A stretch of 64,000 nucleotides of DNA, from the NCBI GenBank assembly GCA_050942925.1, contig JBMNOF010000001.1:162480-226479 (forward strand), given 5' to 3'. Source of the stretch: Spyradocola sp050942925. Its GTDB lineage: Bacteria > Bacillota > Clostridia > Christensenellales > UBA1750. The notes beneath the pieces are model-generated. The model was not told the DNA's origin, ran no database searches, and worked only from the letters and a program-made list of their open reading frames with translations. Of this stretch, positions 15,605 through 23,554 are shown in pieces. A program made the translations under genes and the position numbers. The stretch's first letter is position 1; every line of letters begins with the position of its first letter.

Positions 15605-17197
15605 ATGTTTCTTTACGATACGACGCTGCGCGACGGCGCACAGGGGCAGTCTGTGACCTTTTCCCTGCAGGACAAGGAGCAGATCCTCCAGCGCCTGGAC
15701 GAGGTCGGCATGCACTTTATCGAGGCGGGAAACCCGGCCAGCAATCCCCGGGACGCCGAGCTCTATGAGCGCCTGCGCACGTGGAAGCCCAAGCACGCGC
15801 GCCTTGTGGCCTTCGGCTCGACCCATCGGGTCGGCGTGCGCGCCCACGAGGACGCGGGGCTCAACGTGCTGGCGGGGGTCGGCTGCGAATGCACGGCGAT
15901 CTTTGGAAAGTCTTGGGACTTCCACGTCACGGACGTCCTGCGCACGACGCTCCAGGACAACCTCAACATGATTTACGACTCCGTGCAGTTCCTCGTGCGC
16001 GCGGGCAAGACCGTTTTCTTTGACGCGGAACACTTCTTCGACGGCTATGCGGCCAATCCCCGCTACGCCATGGATACGCTCGAGGCCGCGCGCTCGGCCG
16101 GCGCGGAGTTCCTCGTGCTGTGCGATACCAACGGCGGCACGCTCCCCGAGGACATCCGCAATACCGTCGCCGCGGTCTGCGAGCGCTATGCCGGACACGT
16201 GGGCATTCACTGCCACAACGACAGCGGCGTTGCCGTGGCCGGGTCGCTTACGGCGGTGCGCATGGGCGCCACCATGGTGCAGGGCACGATCAACGGCTTG
16301 GGGGAGCGGTGCGGCAACGCGGATCTGTGCTCGGTCATCCCGAACCTCGTCTTGAAGATGAAGGTGGACTGCTTCCCCGCCCTGCACGAGATCACGGGGC
16401 TCTCGCACTTTGTAAGCTCCGTGGCCAACCTCTCCCACGACGGGCGGATGCCCTACGTCGGCCAGTCGGCGTTCACCCATAAGGGCGGCATGCACATCGA
16501 CGGCGTGCTCAAGAATCCCCGCACCTTTGAGCACATCCGCCCGGAGGACGTGGGCAACTCCCGCTCCTTTGTCATCTCGGACCTGGCGGGAAGAAACAGC
16601 CTCATCAACCGCATCCACGAGGTGGACCCCACCGTGGAAAAGGATTCGCCCATCGTCCAGCACATCTTCCACAAGCTAAAGCAGATGGAGTTCGAGGGCT
16701 ATCACTTTGAAGACGCGGACGACTCCTTCCTGCTCATGGTGCGCAAGCAGCTCGGCCTCTATAAGCGGTTCTACGAGGTCCTGGACTTCCAGGTCTTCTG
16801 CCAGCGGCCGGAGGACGTGACCTATACCATCGCCACCATCAAGGTGCGCGTGGACAACCAGATCGAGGTCACCGCCGCCGAGGGCGACGGCCCGGTCAAC
16901 GCGCTGGACTGCGCCCTGCGCAAGGTCCTGACCATCTTCTACCCCCAGCTGGAAAGGCTGCGCCTTACGGACTTCAAGGTCCGCGTCGTCTCCGACGGGG
17001 GCACGGCCTCCCGCGTGCGCGTCTTCATCCGCTCCACCGATGGGGAGCACAACTTCGGCACCGTCGGCGTCTCGACCTCCATTTTGCAGGCGGCCTGGAC
17101 CGCGCTCGTGGACTCCATCGACGCCATGCTGCTGTGCTGCCCGCCCGAGCGCACCGAGAATTTGCAAAGCCCGGAAGAGAGAGAACAGAAAAAATAG
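15605..17197 (+). CDS. cimA: (R)-citramalate synthase
   Basis: Citramalate synthase condenses pyruvate with acetyl-CoA as the first step of threonine-independent isoleucine synthesis. The 530-residue protein starts L-Y-D-T-T-L-R-D-G-A-Q-G-Q-S, the HMGL-like catalytic motif, has the metal-binding G-I-H-C-H-N-D-S-G, and carries the C-terminal LeuA-type dimer/regulatory domain (about 400-510). The long linker and D-G-A-Q variant fit the CimA branch rather than LeuA. ATG 15605 follows AAGGAGAG. No other isoleucine genes are near. Confidence 0.88.
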   Translation: MFLYDTTLRDGAQGQSVTFSLQDKEQILQRLDEVGMHFIEAGNPASNPRDAELYERLRTWKPKHARLVAFGSTHRVGVRAHEDAGLNVLAGVGCECTAIFGKSWDFHVTDVLRTTLQDNLNMIYDSVQFLVRAGKTVFFDAEHFFDGYAANPRYAMDTLEAARSAGAEFLVLCDTNGGTLPEDIRNTVAAVCERYAGHVGIHCHNDSGVAVAGSLTAVRMGATMVQGTINGLGERCGNADLCSVIPNLVLKMKVDCFPALHEITGLSHFVSSVANLSHDGRMPYVGQSAFTHKGGMHIDGVLKNPRTFEHIRPEDVGNSRSFVISDLAGRNSLINRIHEVDPTVEKDSPIVQHIFHKLKQMEFEGYHFEDADDSFLLMVRKQLGLYKRFYEVLDFQVFCQRPEDVTYTIATIKVRVDNQIEVTAAEGDGPVNALDCALRKVLTIFYPQLERLRLTDFKVRVVSDGGTASRVRVFIRSTDGEHNFGTVGVSTSILQAAWTALVDSIDAMLLCCPPERTENLQSPEEREQKK

Positions 17198-17221
17198 AAA
17201 AAGAACGTTGGAGGGTTTCAC

Positions 17222-18181
17222 ATGAACAAGAGAGTCTGCGTGGTGGGCTGCGACCTGGGTCCCGGCCCCATGGCCTACCTGCGGGAGCAGTTCCCGGAGT
17301 TTGAATTTCTCGCCTATCCCCGGGGCGCCAAGGTGCCGGACGAGGTCCTCGAGCGCGCCGAGGTGCTCATGAACTACGGCGACAAGTCGCAGATCGCCCC
17401 GGCCAAGAACGTGCGCTATATCCACACCATCTCCGCCGGCATCGACGGCTACATCGACGAGGTGGACCGCTGCCACGGCAGCGCCCTGCCCGTGACCAAC
17501 GGCGCCGGCGTCTACAGCGACGCGGTCGGCGAGCACGTCATCGCCCTTTTGATGGCCGTCCTGCACGGCATTGTCCCCGCCGTGCGGAACATGGAGGAGA
17601 AACAGTGGCCCTCCATCCCCATGCTCGGCAACGTCAACGGCAAGACCGTCGCGGTCCTGGGCACGGGCGACATCGGCAACAACGCCGGGCGCATCTGCGC
17701 GGCCATGGGCGCGCGCGTGCTGGGATTTAAGCTCCACGCCTGCGAGCCCTTCCCGCCCTATTCGGAGATCTATACCGGCGACGACGGCTTGGACGAAATC
17801 CTGCAAAAGGCCGACATCGTGCTCGTCTGCCTGCCCGGCTCGCCCTTTACCAAGGACATGCTGGACACCCGGCGCATCCGCCTCATGAAGGCGGGCAGCG
17901 TGCTGGTCAACATCGGCAGAGGCTCCATCGTCAATACCGAGGCCCTGATGGAGGCCCTGCGCTCCGGCCACATCGCCGCCGCCGGCCTGGACGTCACCGA
18001 TCCCGAGCCCTTGCCGCCGGACCATCCCCTGTGGACCTGTCCGAACGTCCTCATCACCCCGCACATCTCCGGTTTGGGCGCGTCCAAGCAGAAGCACGCC
18101 GAGTGGTTCGCCGAAAACCTTCGCGCCTACTTGGAGGGGCGCCCCCAGCCAGGCGCGGTCAACCGCGAGATGAAATACTAA
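17222..18181 (+). CDS. D-isomer-specific 2-hydroxyacid dehydrogenase
   Basis: This 319-residue NAD(P)-dependent oxidoreductase interconverts a 2-keto acid and a D-2-hydroxy acid. The substrate domain brackets a Rossmann domain (about 100-285) with G-T-G-D-I-G-N, the catalytic Arg in I-G-R-G-S-I-V, Glu in D-P-E-P-L-P and His in T-P-H-I-S-G. The usual G-x-G-x-x-G is complete. It is 24 bases after cimA and probably co-transcribed, but the real substrate is not evident. A strong terminator ends the unit. Confidence 0.9.
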   Translation: MNKRVCVVGCDLGPGPMAYLREQFPEFEFLAYPRGAKVPDEVLERAEVLMNYGDKSQIAPAKNVRYIHTISAGIDGYIDEVDRCHGSALPVTNGAGVYSDAVGEHVIALLMAVLHGIVPAVRNMEEKQWPSIPMLGNVNGKTVAVLGTGDIGNNAGRICAAMGARVLGFKLHACEPFPPYSEIYTGDDGLDEILQKADIVLVCLPGSPFTKDMLDTRRIRLMKAGSVLVNIGRGSIVNTEALMEALRSGHIAAAGLDVTDPEPLPPDHPLWTCPNVLITPHISGLGASKQKHAEWFAENLRAYLEGRPQPGAVNREMKY

Positions 18182-18182
18182 A

Positions 18183-18220
18183 AAAACATGGCAGATTTGC
18201 AGAATCTGCCATGTTTTTTT
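18183..18220 (+). terminator. Terminator after the 2-hydroxyacid dehydrogenase
   Basis: A 15-bp perfect stem (18183-18197 with 18203-18217) with a five-base loop runs into a T-stretch. Confidence 0.95.
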
Positions 18221-18326
18221 CTCTTGTCGGGTTTTCCGGACAAGATGTAGGGCCAACCCGGTAGACGAAAGGAACCGCTTTGCCGTATACTCCTTGCAGA
18301 AAGAATGCTAAAGCGAGGAAACAGCC

Positions 18327-19073
18327 ATGACATTTTCCGAAAACCTCATAAGAGAGCGCAAGGCGCGCAACCTCTCCCAGGAGAGACTCGCAGAGCTGGT
18401 GGGCGTCTCCCGGCAGACCGTCTCCCAGTGGGAGAATGGATACACCGAGCCGGATCTGACGCGGCTGCGCCGCCTTGCGGAGCTGTTTGACCTGTCCCTG
18501 GATGAACTGGTCGAAGGGCCGCGCCCGAAAGCGGAGCCCGCGCAGGAGGAGCCGGCCGCCGCCTGGAGGGTGACGCGCCGCGGCAGCGTGTACACAATCC
18601 AGTGGGAGTACAAAAGCCGGCACACGCTCTTTGGCCTGCCGCTGGTGCACATCCGCTTCGGACGCGGCGTCGCCACCGGCATCCTCGCCATCGGCAACGT
18701 CGCCCGCGGCGTGGTGGCCATCGGGGCCATCTCGGCCGGGCTTCTGTCCTTTGGCGGCGTCTCGGTCGGGCTCCTCCTCTCCCTGGGCGGCCTTTCCGTG
18801 GGCAGCGTGGCCGTGGGCGGCCTCTCGGTGGGCGGACTTGCGCTGGGGGGATTAGCCGTCGGGATCTACGCATTGGGCGGTTTTGCGGTGGGCGCGCGCG
18901 TCGCCGCCGGAGGAGCGGCCATGGGCGCCATCGCCATCGGCGACCAGCCCATGGGCGAAACGGTCTTTGACATCAAGAACGCCTACCCGGAGGGCGCCGT
19001 GCGCGCAGCCATCCTTTCCCGCTTCCCCGGAACGCCCGACTTCCTGGTCCGCCTCTTTGAGGCGCTGCTCTGA
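18327..19073 (+). CDS. XRE-family regulator with glycine-rich hexapeptide-like repeat tail
   Basis: Residues 1-62 form a classic XRE helix-turn-helix (R-K-A-R-N-L-S-Q-E-R-L-A-E-L-V-G-V-S-R-Q-T at about 11-31). After an Ala/Pro/Glu linker and a short basic stretch, residues about 112-205 are tandem, roughly six-residue units rich in Gly and hydrophobics, such as G-G-L-S-V-G and G-G-L-A-V-G. The units are short for single membrane spans and recall left-handed beta-helix repeats, though membrane association is possible. The 248-residue protein stands alone after a terminator. Its ligand and target are unknown. Confidence 0.85.
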   Translation: MTFSENLIRERKARNLSQERLAELVGVSRQTVSQWENGYTEPDLTRLRRLAELFDLSLDELVEGPRPKAEPAQEEPAAAWRVTRRGSVYTIQWEYKSRHTLFGLPLVHIRFGRGVATGILAIGNVARGVVAIGAISAGLLSFGGVSVGLLLSLGGLSVGSVAVGGLSVGGLALGGLAVGIYALGGFAVGARVAAGGAAMGAIAIGDQPMGETVFDIKNAYPEGAVRAAILSRFPGTPDFLVRLFEALL

Positions 19074-19083
19074 TCTGGAAGGA

Positions 19084-19112
19084 TTGCAAAAGCGGCCTGC
19101 ACCGTGTATCAT
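19084..19112 (+). promoter_or_regulatory. Promoter of the ROK kinase gene
   Basis: TTGCAA (19084-19089) and TATCAT (19107-19112) are 17 bases apart, 32 bases before the start codon and immediately after the XRE gene. Confidence 0.6.
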
Positions 19113-19143
19113 GGAGAAAAAGAAAAAATAGGGGGATTGGCAA

Positions 19144-20091
19144 ATGGGAGTCTACGTTGGGCTCGACATCGGCGGAACCAAGTGCGCCGCCGTGATCGGC
19201 GCGCTGGAGGGAGAGGACATTCACATCCTTGCGCGGGAGGCGTTCGCAACGCCCCGCGCACAGGAGGAGGCCATGGAGCGCCTCTGCGGATTGGCCGGAA
19301 AGCTATCCGCGGGGCAGGAGATCTTGGGCGTGGGCATCAGCTCCGGCGGCCCGATGGACGCGGAAACCGGGGTTCTGTGCAACCCACCGAACCTGCCCGG
19401 GTGGAGCGGGCTGTCGCTCACGGACTTTGTCTCCGCGCGCCTGCACGCGCCGGCTGTCCTGGAAAACGACGCCAATGCCTGCGCCCTTGCCGAGTGGCGC
19501 TTTGGCGCGGGCAAGGGGAGCCGCCTCCTGCTGTTTTTGACGTTCGGCACGGGCCTTGGCGCGGGAATCGTGCACGAGGGCCGGATTCTGCGCGGGGCGA
19601 ACGGCAACGCCGGGGAGCTCGGGCACTGGCGCATGGCGGACTGCGGCCCGGCCGGGTACGGCAAGCTCGGCTCGTTTGAAGGGTTTTGCTCCGGCGGCGG
19701 CATCGCCCAGCTCGCCCGCGCATACGGCGCGGCCTGCGCCCAGCGCGGAACCCCCGTCCCCTGGATGGAGGGCGAGATCACGGCAAAGTCCGTTGCCGCC
19801 GCCGCCCACGCCGGGGATGCGGCCGCACGCGAGGTCTTTCGCGAGAGCGCGCGCGTCCTGGGACAGGGGCTGGCGCTGGCCGTGGACCTGCTCAATCCCG
19901 ACTGCATCGTCATCGGCTCCGTATATGCCCGGAGCGAGGACCTCTTTGCGCAGGAGATGCGCCGCGTCCTGGAGCGCGAAGCCCTGCCGCAATCCCTCGC
20001 GGTCTGCCGCATCTCTCCCGCGCAGCTCGGGGACCGCATCGGCGACTATGCGGCGCTCTCCCTTGCGGTGGAGGCCGGCACGCAGAAATAA
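19144..20091 (+). CDS. ROK family sugar kinase/regulator-like protein
   Basis: ROK proteins phosphorylate glucose or related sugars. This 315-residue protein has the ATP motif G-L-D-I-G-G-T-K at the start, E-N-D-A-N-A with the catalytic Asp near residue 107, and G-T-G-L-G-A-G-I. There is no N-terminal helix-turn-helix, so it is a kinase rather than a repressor. The expected zinc motif C-x-C-G-x-x-G-C is replaced by D-C-G-P-A-G-Y-G-K-L-G-S, keeping a single Cys, which occurs in a ROK subgroup. Substrate is not determined. Confidence 0.9.
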   Translation: MGVYVGLDIGGTKCAAVIGALEGEDIHILAREAFATPRAQEEAMERLCGLAGKLSAGQEILGVGISSGGPMDAETGVLCNPPNLPGWSGLSLTDFVSARLHAPAVLENDANACALAEWRFGAGKGSRLLLFLTFGTGLGAGIVHEGRILRGANGNAGELGHWRMADCGPAGYGKLGSFEGFCSGGGIAQLARAYGAACAQRGTPVPWMEGEITAKSVAAAAHAGDAAAREVFRESARVLGQGLALAVDLLNPDCIVIGSVYARSEDLFAQEMRRVLEREALPQSLAVCRISPAQLGDRIGDYAALSLAVEAGTQK

Positions 20092-20093
20092 AA

Positions 20094-20122
20094 ATGGCGT
20101 GCGGATGTTCTCCGCACGCCAT
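20094..20122 (-). terminator. Terminator for the repeat lipoprotein gene (possibly bidirectional)
   Basis: A perfect 12-bp stem (20094-20105 with 20111-20122) with a five-base loop is followed leftward by TTTTTATTT, so it ends the minus-strand lipoprotein gene. It also lies right after the ROK stop. Confidence 0.85.
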
Positions 20123-20154
20123 CCTAAGAAACCACGGCAGTGGTCCCTTGCCGA

Positions 20155-20466
20155 TTAGGCCGCAGCTTCCTCAGAAGCGGTGGGCGCCTCAGAAGCAGCG
20201 GGTGCCTCAGAAGCCGTGGGCTCCTCGGAAGCAGCAGGCTCCTCAGAAGCAGCAGGCTCCTCAGAAGCAGCAGGCTCCTCGGAAACCGTGGGCTCCTCGG
20301 ACGCCGTGGGCTCCTCGGAAACCGTGGGTTCCTCAGACGCCGTGGGCTCGACAGTGGCCTCTACCGTGGGAGAAGGCTCTTCCGTAGCCTCCGGTTCCTC
20401 TGCGGTGCAGCCCGCAAAGATCCCAAGCATGGCGACACACAGCAGCAAAGAAAGAATCTTTTTCAT
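20155..20466 (-). CDS. Small lipoprotein made of S-E-E-P repeats
   Basis: A 103-residue predicted lipoprotein. The signal peptide M-K-K-I-L-S-L-L-L-C-V-A-M-L-G ends in a lipobox F-A-G-C (Cys20). The mature part is low-complexity: about ten tandem six-residue units of the form [TA]-[AV]-S-E-[EA]-P. There is no folded domain after the repeat. Such stalks usually tether a domain away from the membrane, so the gene may be a remnant or a stand-alone cell-envelope spacer. Its start follows TAGGAGGCG. Confidence 0.75.
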   Translation of the reverse strand: MKKILSLLLCVAMLGIFAGCTAEEPEATEEPSPTVEATVEPTASEEPTVSEEPTASEEPTVSEEPAASEEPAASEEPAASEEPTASEAPAASEAPTASEEAAA

Positions 20467-20651
20467 ATACGTTCGCCTCCTATAGGATGGTGAAAATCCA
20501 TTCCCCCCTTTGGGGAAATGTTCATATCACAGACGCGATTCCCCCAGGGGAAGTTGCAGAGAATCTGTAAACAAAATTTATCTTTTTTGTGTACAAAAAC
20601 GATGTTAAGGTTGTGTGAACAACTTAATACAACGAAATAGAGGTGAAAGAT

Positions 20652-21950
20652 ATGAATTTATTGTACTTGCACACGCACGACATGGGTCGCTACAACTCCA
20701 TCTATGGGTTCGGAATTCCCACGCCAAATCTGCTCCGGGCGGCGCAGAGCTGCGCGGTTTTCCGCAACGCGCATTGCGCCGGACCGACCTGTTCGCCCAG
20801 CCGGGCGGCGATGCTCACCGGGCAGCTTCCGCACAACAACGGCATGCTGGGCCTGGCGCACAGGGGCTTTGGGCTGTGGCACCCGGAGCAGCACCTGGCG
20901 CAGTTCCTGGGCCGCAACGGGATGGAAACGGCGCTGTGCGGCGTGCAGCACGAGGCGGCGGAGGTTTCCACGCTGGGCTATCAAAAGGTCCTCGCCCAGG
21001 GCGTGCACAGCGACGAGGAGCGCGCGGACGAGGCGGTGCGCTTCCTCTCCAGCCGCACGGCGGACAGCGCTCCCTTCTTCCTTTCCGTGGGATTTTCGGA
21101 GTCCCATCGGCCCTATGCGCAGCACACGGACATCAACCCGGACTTTGTCCAGGTGCCGGCGTGCCTGCCGGATACCGCGCAGACGCGCGCGGACATGGCC
21201 GATTACATGACAAGTGTGCGCGAGGTGGACCGCTGCATGGGCCGTGTCTTGGATGCGCTGAAAGACGCCGGGCTTTGGGACGACACCATCCTGCTGCTGA
21301 CGACGGACCACGGAATCGCCTTCCCGCACATGAAGTGCAACCTCTATGACACGGGCACGGGCGTGACGCTCTGCATCAAGCCCGCGGGAGACTGGTGCAC
21401 GCCGCGCGCGCTGGATTCCCTCGTCTCCCAGTTGGACGTCTACCCCACGATCTGCGATCTTCTGCACCTGGAAAAGCCGGAGTGGCTGCAGGGAACCTCC
21501 CTCCTTCCCCTTCTGCTGGGAGAAAAGGAAGAGGTCCGCGGCGAGCTGGTGACGGAGGTCACCTACCACGCGGCCTACGAGCCCCTGCGCGCGCTGCGCA
21601 CCAAGCGCTATAAGTACATCCGCCGCTTTGACGTGGAGTTCTGCCGTCCGGTCCTGCCGAACGTGGACGCCAGCCCCTCCAAGGACGTGGTCGTTGCGGC
21701 GGGCTTTGGCGAGAAGAACCGCCCGGCCGAGGAGCTGTACGACCTGCTGCTCGACCCGGCCGAGCGCGATAACCTCGTCGGCCGCGCCGAGGCCGAGCCC
21801 ATCCGCCGGGAGATGGCCGAAAGGCTGCGCGTGGCCATGGAGGCCTCGCAGGACCCCCTGTGCACCGCGCCGCGCGGCCGCGTCGCCGTGCCCGGCGCCC
21901 GCAGCAACCTGCGCAGCGACCTGGAGCCGAACGAGACGGTCTTTGAGTGA
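20652..21950 (+). CDS. Sulfatase (formylglycine-dependent, S1 family)
   Basis: Type I sulfatases hydrolyse sulfate esters using a formylglycine made from Cys or Ser. The signature C-S-P-S-R-A-A-M-L-T-G starts at residue 47, so Cys47 is the predicted modified residue. Metal-site residues include H-T-H-D near the start and T-T-D-H-G-I-A near residue 218. Length is 432 residues from ATG 20652, preceded by AGAGGTGA; a GTG nine bases earlier overlaps that site. No signal peptide is seen, so it appears cytoplasmic. A sulfatase-maturating radical SAM enzyme is not in the window. The MFS gene follows 90 bases later. Confidence 0.9.
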   Translation: MNLLYLHTHDMGRYNSIYGFGIPTPNLLRAAQSCAVFRNAHCAGPTCSPSRAAMLTGQLPHNNGMLGLAHRGFGLWHPEQHLAQFLGRNGMETALCGVQHEAAEVSTLGYQKVLAQGVHSDEERADEAVRFLSSRTADSAPFFLSVGFSESHRPYAQHTDINPDFVQVPACLPDTAQTRADMADYMTSVREVDRCMGRVLDALKDAGLWDDTILLLTTDHGIAFPHMKCNLYDTGTGVTLCIKPAGDWCTPRALDSLVSQLDVYPTICDLLHLEKPEWLQGTSLLPLLLGEKEEVRGELVTEVTYHAAYEPLRALRTKRYKYIRRFDVEFCRPVLPNVDASPSKDVVVAAGFGEKNRPAEELYDLLLDPAERDNLVGRAEAEPIRREMAERLRVAMEASQDPLCTAPRGRVAVPGARSNLRSDLEPNETVFE

Positions 21951-21972
21951 GGCGCTTCCCCCGCGCGGGGCC

Positions 21973-22002
21973 TTTACAAGTGGGCGCAGGCGGGTGTATA
22001 CT
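21973..22002 (+). promoter_or_regulatory. Promoter of the MFS transporter gene
   Basis: TTTACA (21973-21978) and TATACT (21997-22002) are spaced by 18 bases, about 40 bases before the start codon. Confidence 0.6.
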
Positions 22003-22040
22003 CAGTTCGTATGCGCGCGTTTGGGGGAGGAAAAGAGACG

Positions 22041-23327
22041 ATGCACAATTTCATCTGGTTCCTGCAGAAGCGGAGAATCTTTTTTGGCTGGGTCATGGTG
22101 GCCTGCGGCATTTTGGTCATGTCCGTCACGCACGGCGTGGTGCAGAACTGCTTTAGCCTCTACATTAAACCCGTAACCGAGGCCTTGGGCTTCACGCGGC
22201 AGGGCTTCAGCGTCTGCCAGACGCTGACCAACGTCCTGTACATGATTATCGCCCTGTTTTCCGGAAAGATCTTTGAGCGGTTTAAGGTGCTGGGCCTGAT
22301 GCGCATCGCCTGCATTGTGCTGCCGGCCGCCTATTTCTGCTATTCCTTCTGCACGCAGCTGTGGATGTTTTACGCGGTGTCGGTCGTTGTGGGCATTGCG
22401 ACCTCGTTTTTGACCTTCCTGCCATTTACGCTTATCATCTCCAACTGGTTTGAGGACCGCCGCGGCTTGGCCATCGGCATCTGCTTTATGGGCAGTGGCC
22501 TGGGCGGCATGCTCTTCAATGCCCTGGCCGGCGGCTGGATCGCGGCCTTCGGTTGGACCTCGGTGTTCCGCATCCTCGCCGTCATCCAGGCGGTCGTCAT
22601 GATCCCCATCCTCTATTTCGTCCTTCGCACTTCGCCGCAGGAGGTGGGGCTCCAGCCCCTGGGCAGCGGCCCGGTCGCGGCCAGCAGCCAGGGTGGCAGC
22701 GCCCCGGCCTACGGCCTTACCCTGGGCCAGGCCGTGCGCTCCTTCCGCTTCTGGGCGCTGATCCTCACGGCGCTCATCGTGGGGTTGACCTCCACCATGC
22801 TCTCCAACACCATCGTGCCCCACCTGAGCGACATCGGCTACGCCGCCACCTATGCCTCCGGCGTCATGTCCTGCTACATGGGTCTGCTCGCCGTTTGCAA
22901 AATCCTCCTGGGCGGCATGTACGACCGCCTCGGCATGCGCAAGAGCACGTTCATCTCCGTGGCCGCCATCCTGGTCGGCCTCCTGGGCCTGTACTTCGGC
23001 GGCTTCCAGCCCATGCACATCTTGGTCGTCGCGGGCGCTGCGCTGGGCTGCGCGGTGGGCACCGTGGCCTACCCCATCCTCACCCAGTCGGCCTTTGGCA
23101 CTCGAGCCTATGCCACCATCTACGGCATCATTACCGCGGCCAACTCCCTCGCCTGCTCGGTCTGTCCCATCTTTACCAACTCGGTCTACGACGGGACGGG
23201 CTCCTATAAAATGGCGCTCTTGACCAGCATCGTCTTGACGGCCGCCGTGCTCGGCCTGCTCTTCACCATCCGGCCCCTGCGCCCGGAAGAGATGAATTGT
23301 AAACCCAATATGGACAATGTGGCCTGA
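22041..23327 (+). CDS. MFS transporter, oxalate/formate antiporter-like
   Basis: A 428-residue major facilitator with about 12 hydrophobic segments. F-F-G-W-V-M-V-A near residue 15 and the N-W-F-E-D-R-R-G-L-A-I-G-I loop around residue 140 are typical of the OFA/monocarboxylate-type branch. The second-half loop Y-D-R-L-G-M-R-K-S is also present. ATG 22041 follows GGGGGAGG. The cargo is unknown; an organic acid is the usual substrate in this group. A strong terminator closes the unit. Confidence 0.9.
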   Translation: MHNFIWFLQKRRIFFGWVMVACGILVMSVTHGVVQNCFSLYIKPVTEALGFTRQGFSVCQTLTNVLYMIIALFSGKIFERFKVLGLMRIACIVLPAAYFCYSFCTQLWMFYAVSVVVGIATSFLTFLPFTLIISNWFEDRRGLAIGICFMGSGLGGMLFNALAGGWIAAFGWTSVFRILAVIQAVVMIPILYFVLRTSPQEVGLQPLGSGPVAASSQGGSAPAYGLTLGQAVRSFRFWALILTALIVGLTSTMLSNTIVPHLSDIGYAATYASGVMSCYMGLLAVCKILLGGMYDRLGMRKSTFISVAAILVGLLGLYFGGFQPMHILVVAGAALGCAVGTVAYPILTQSAFGTRAYATIYGIITAANSLACSVCPIFTNSVYDGTGSYKMALLTSIVLTAAVLGLLFTIRPLRPEEMNCKPNMDNVA

Positions 23328-23345
23328 TTGTCAACCACACTTCTT

Positions 23346-23374
23346 AACCCGCTCTTCACAGAGCGGGTTTTTTG
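23346..23374 (+). terminator. Terminator after the MFS gene
   Basis: AACCCGCTCT-tcac-AGAGCGGGTT followed by a T-run; a textbook intrinsic terminator. Confidence 0.95.
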
Positions 23375-23458
23375 CAAGTCCGAACGCGGAAAAAATGCAA
23401 AATTCGCCTTCTGAAGCGACAAATATATCAAAAACCGCATAATTCCTGCTTTTTTTTC

Positions 23459-23526
23459 TTGACTTTGCGGTGATAAAGTTATAAACTAATCAATAATAAA
23501 TTATTACCGCTGATAATAATTTATTA
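23459..23526 (+). promoter_or_regulatory. Promoter and inverted-repeat operator of the PAS-HTH regulator
   Basis: TTGACT (23459-23464) and TAAACT (23482-23487) are 17 bases apart. Just downstream, TAATAAATTATTA (23494-23506) is the exact reverse complement of TAATAATTTATTA (23514-23526), spacer seven bases. Each half is itself nearly palindromic. This could be the regulator's own operator. The rest of the 227-base gap is AT-rich without other features. Confidence 0.6.
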
Positions 23527-23554
23527 ACTGCTTTCTCAAGAAAAGGAGACGCGC

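Noticed and set aside
20170..20400. Short regular repeats that could suggest a CRISPR array
   Set aside because: The 18-base units are contiguous without unique spacers and encode tandem S-E-E-P in a lipoprotein frame.
20605..20627. Imperfect inverted repeat TTAAGGTTGT/ACAACTTAA before the sulfatase gene
   Set aside because: The arms differ by one inserted base and no second copy was seen; too weak to list as an operator.
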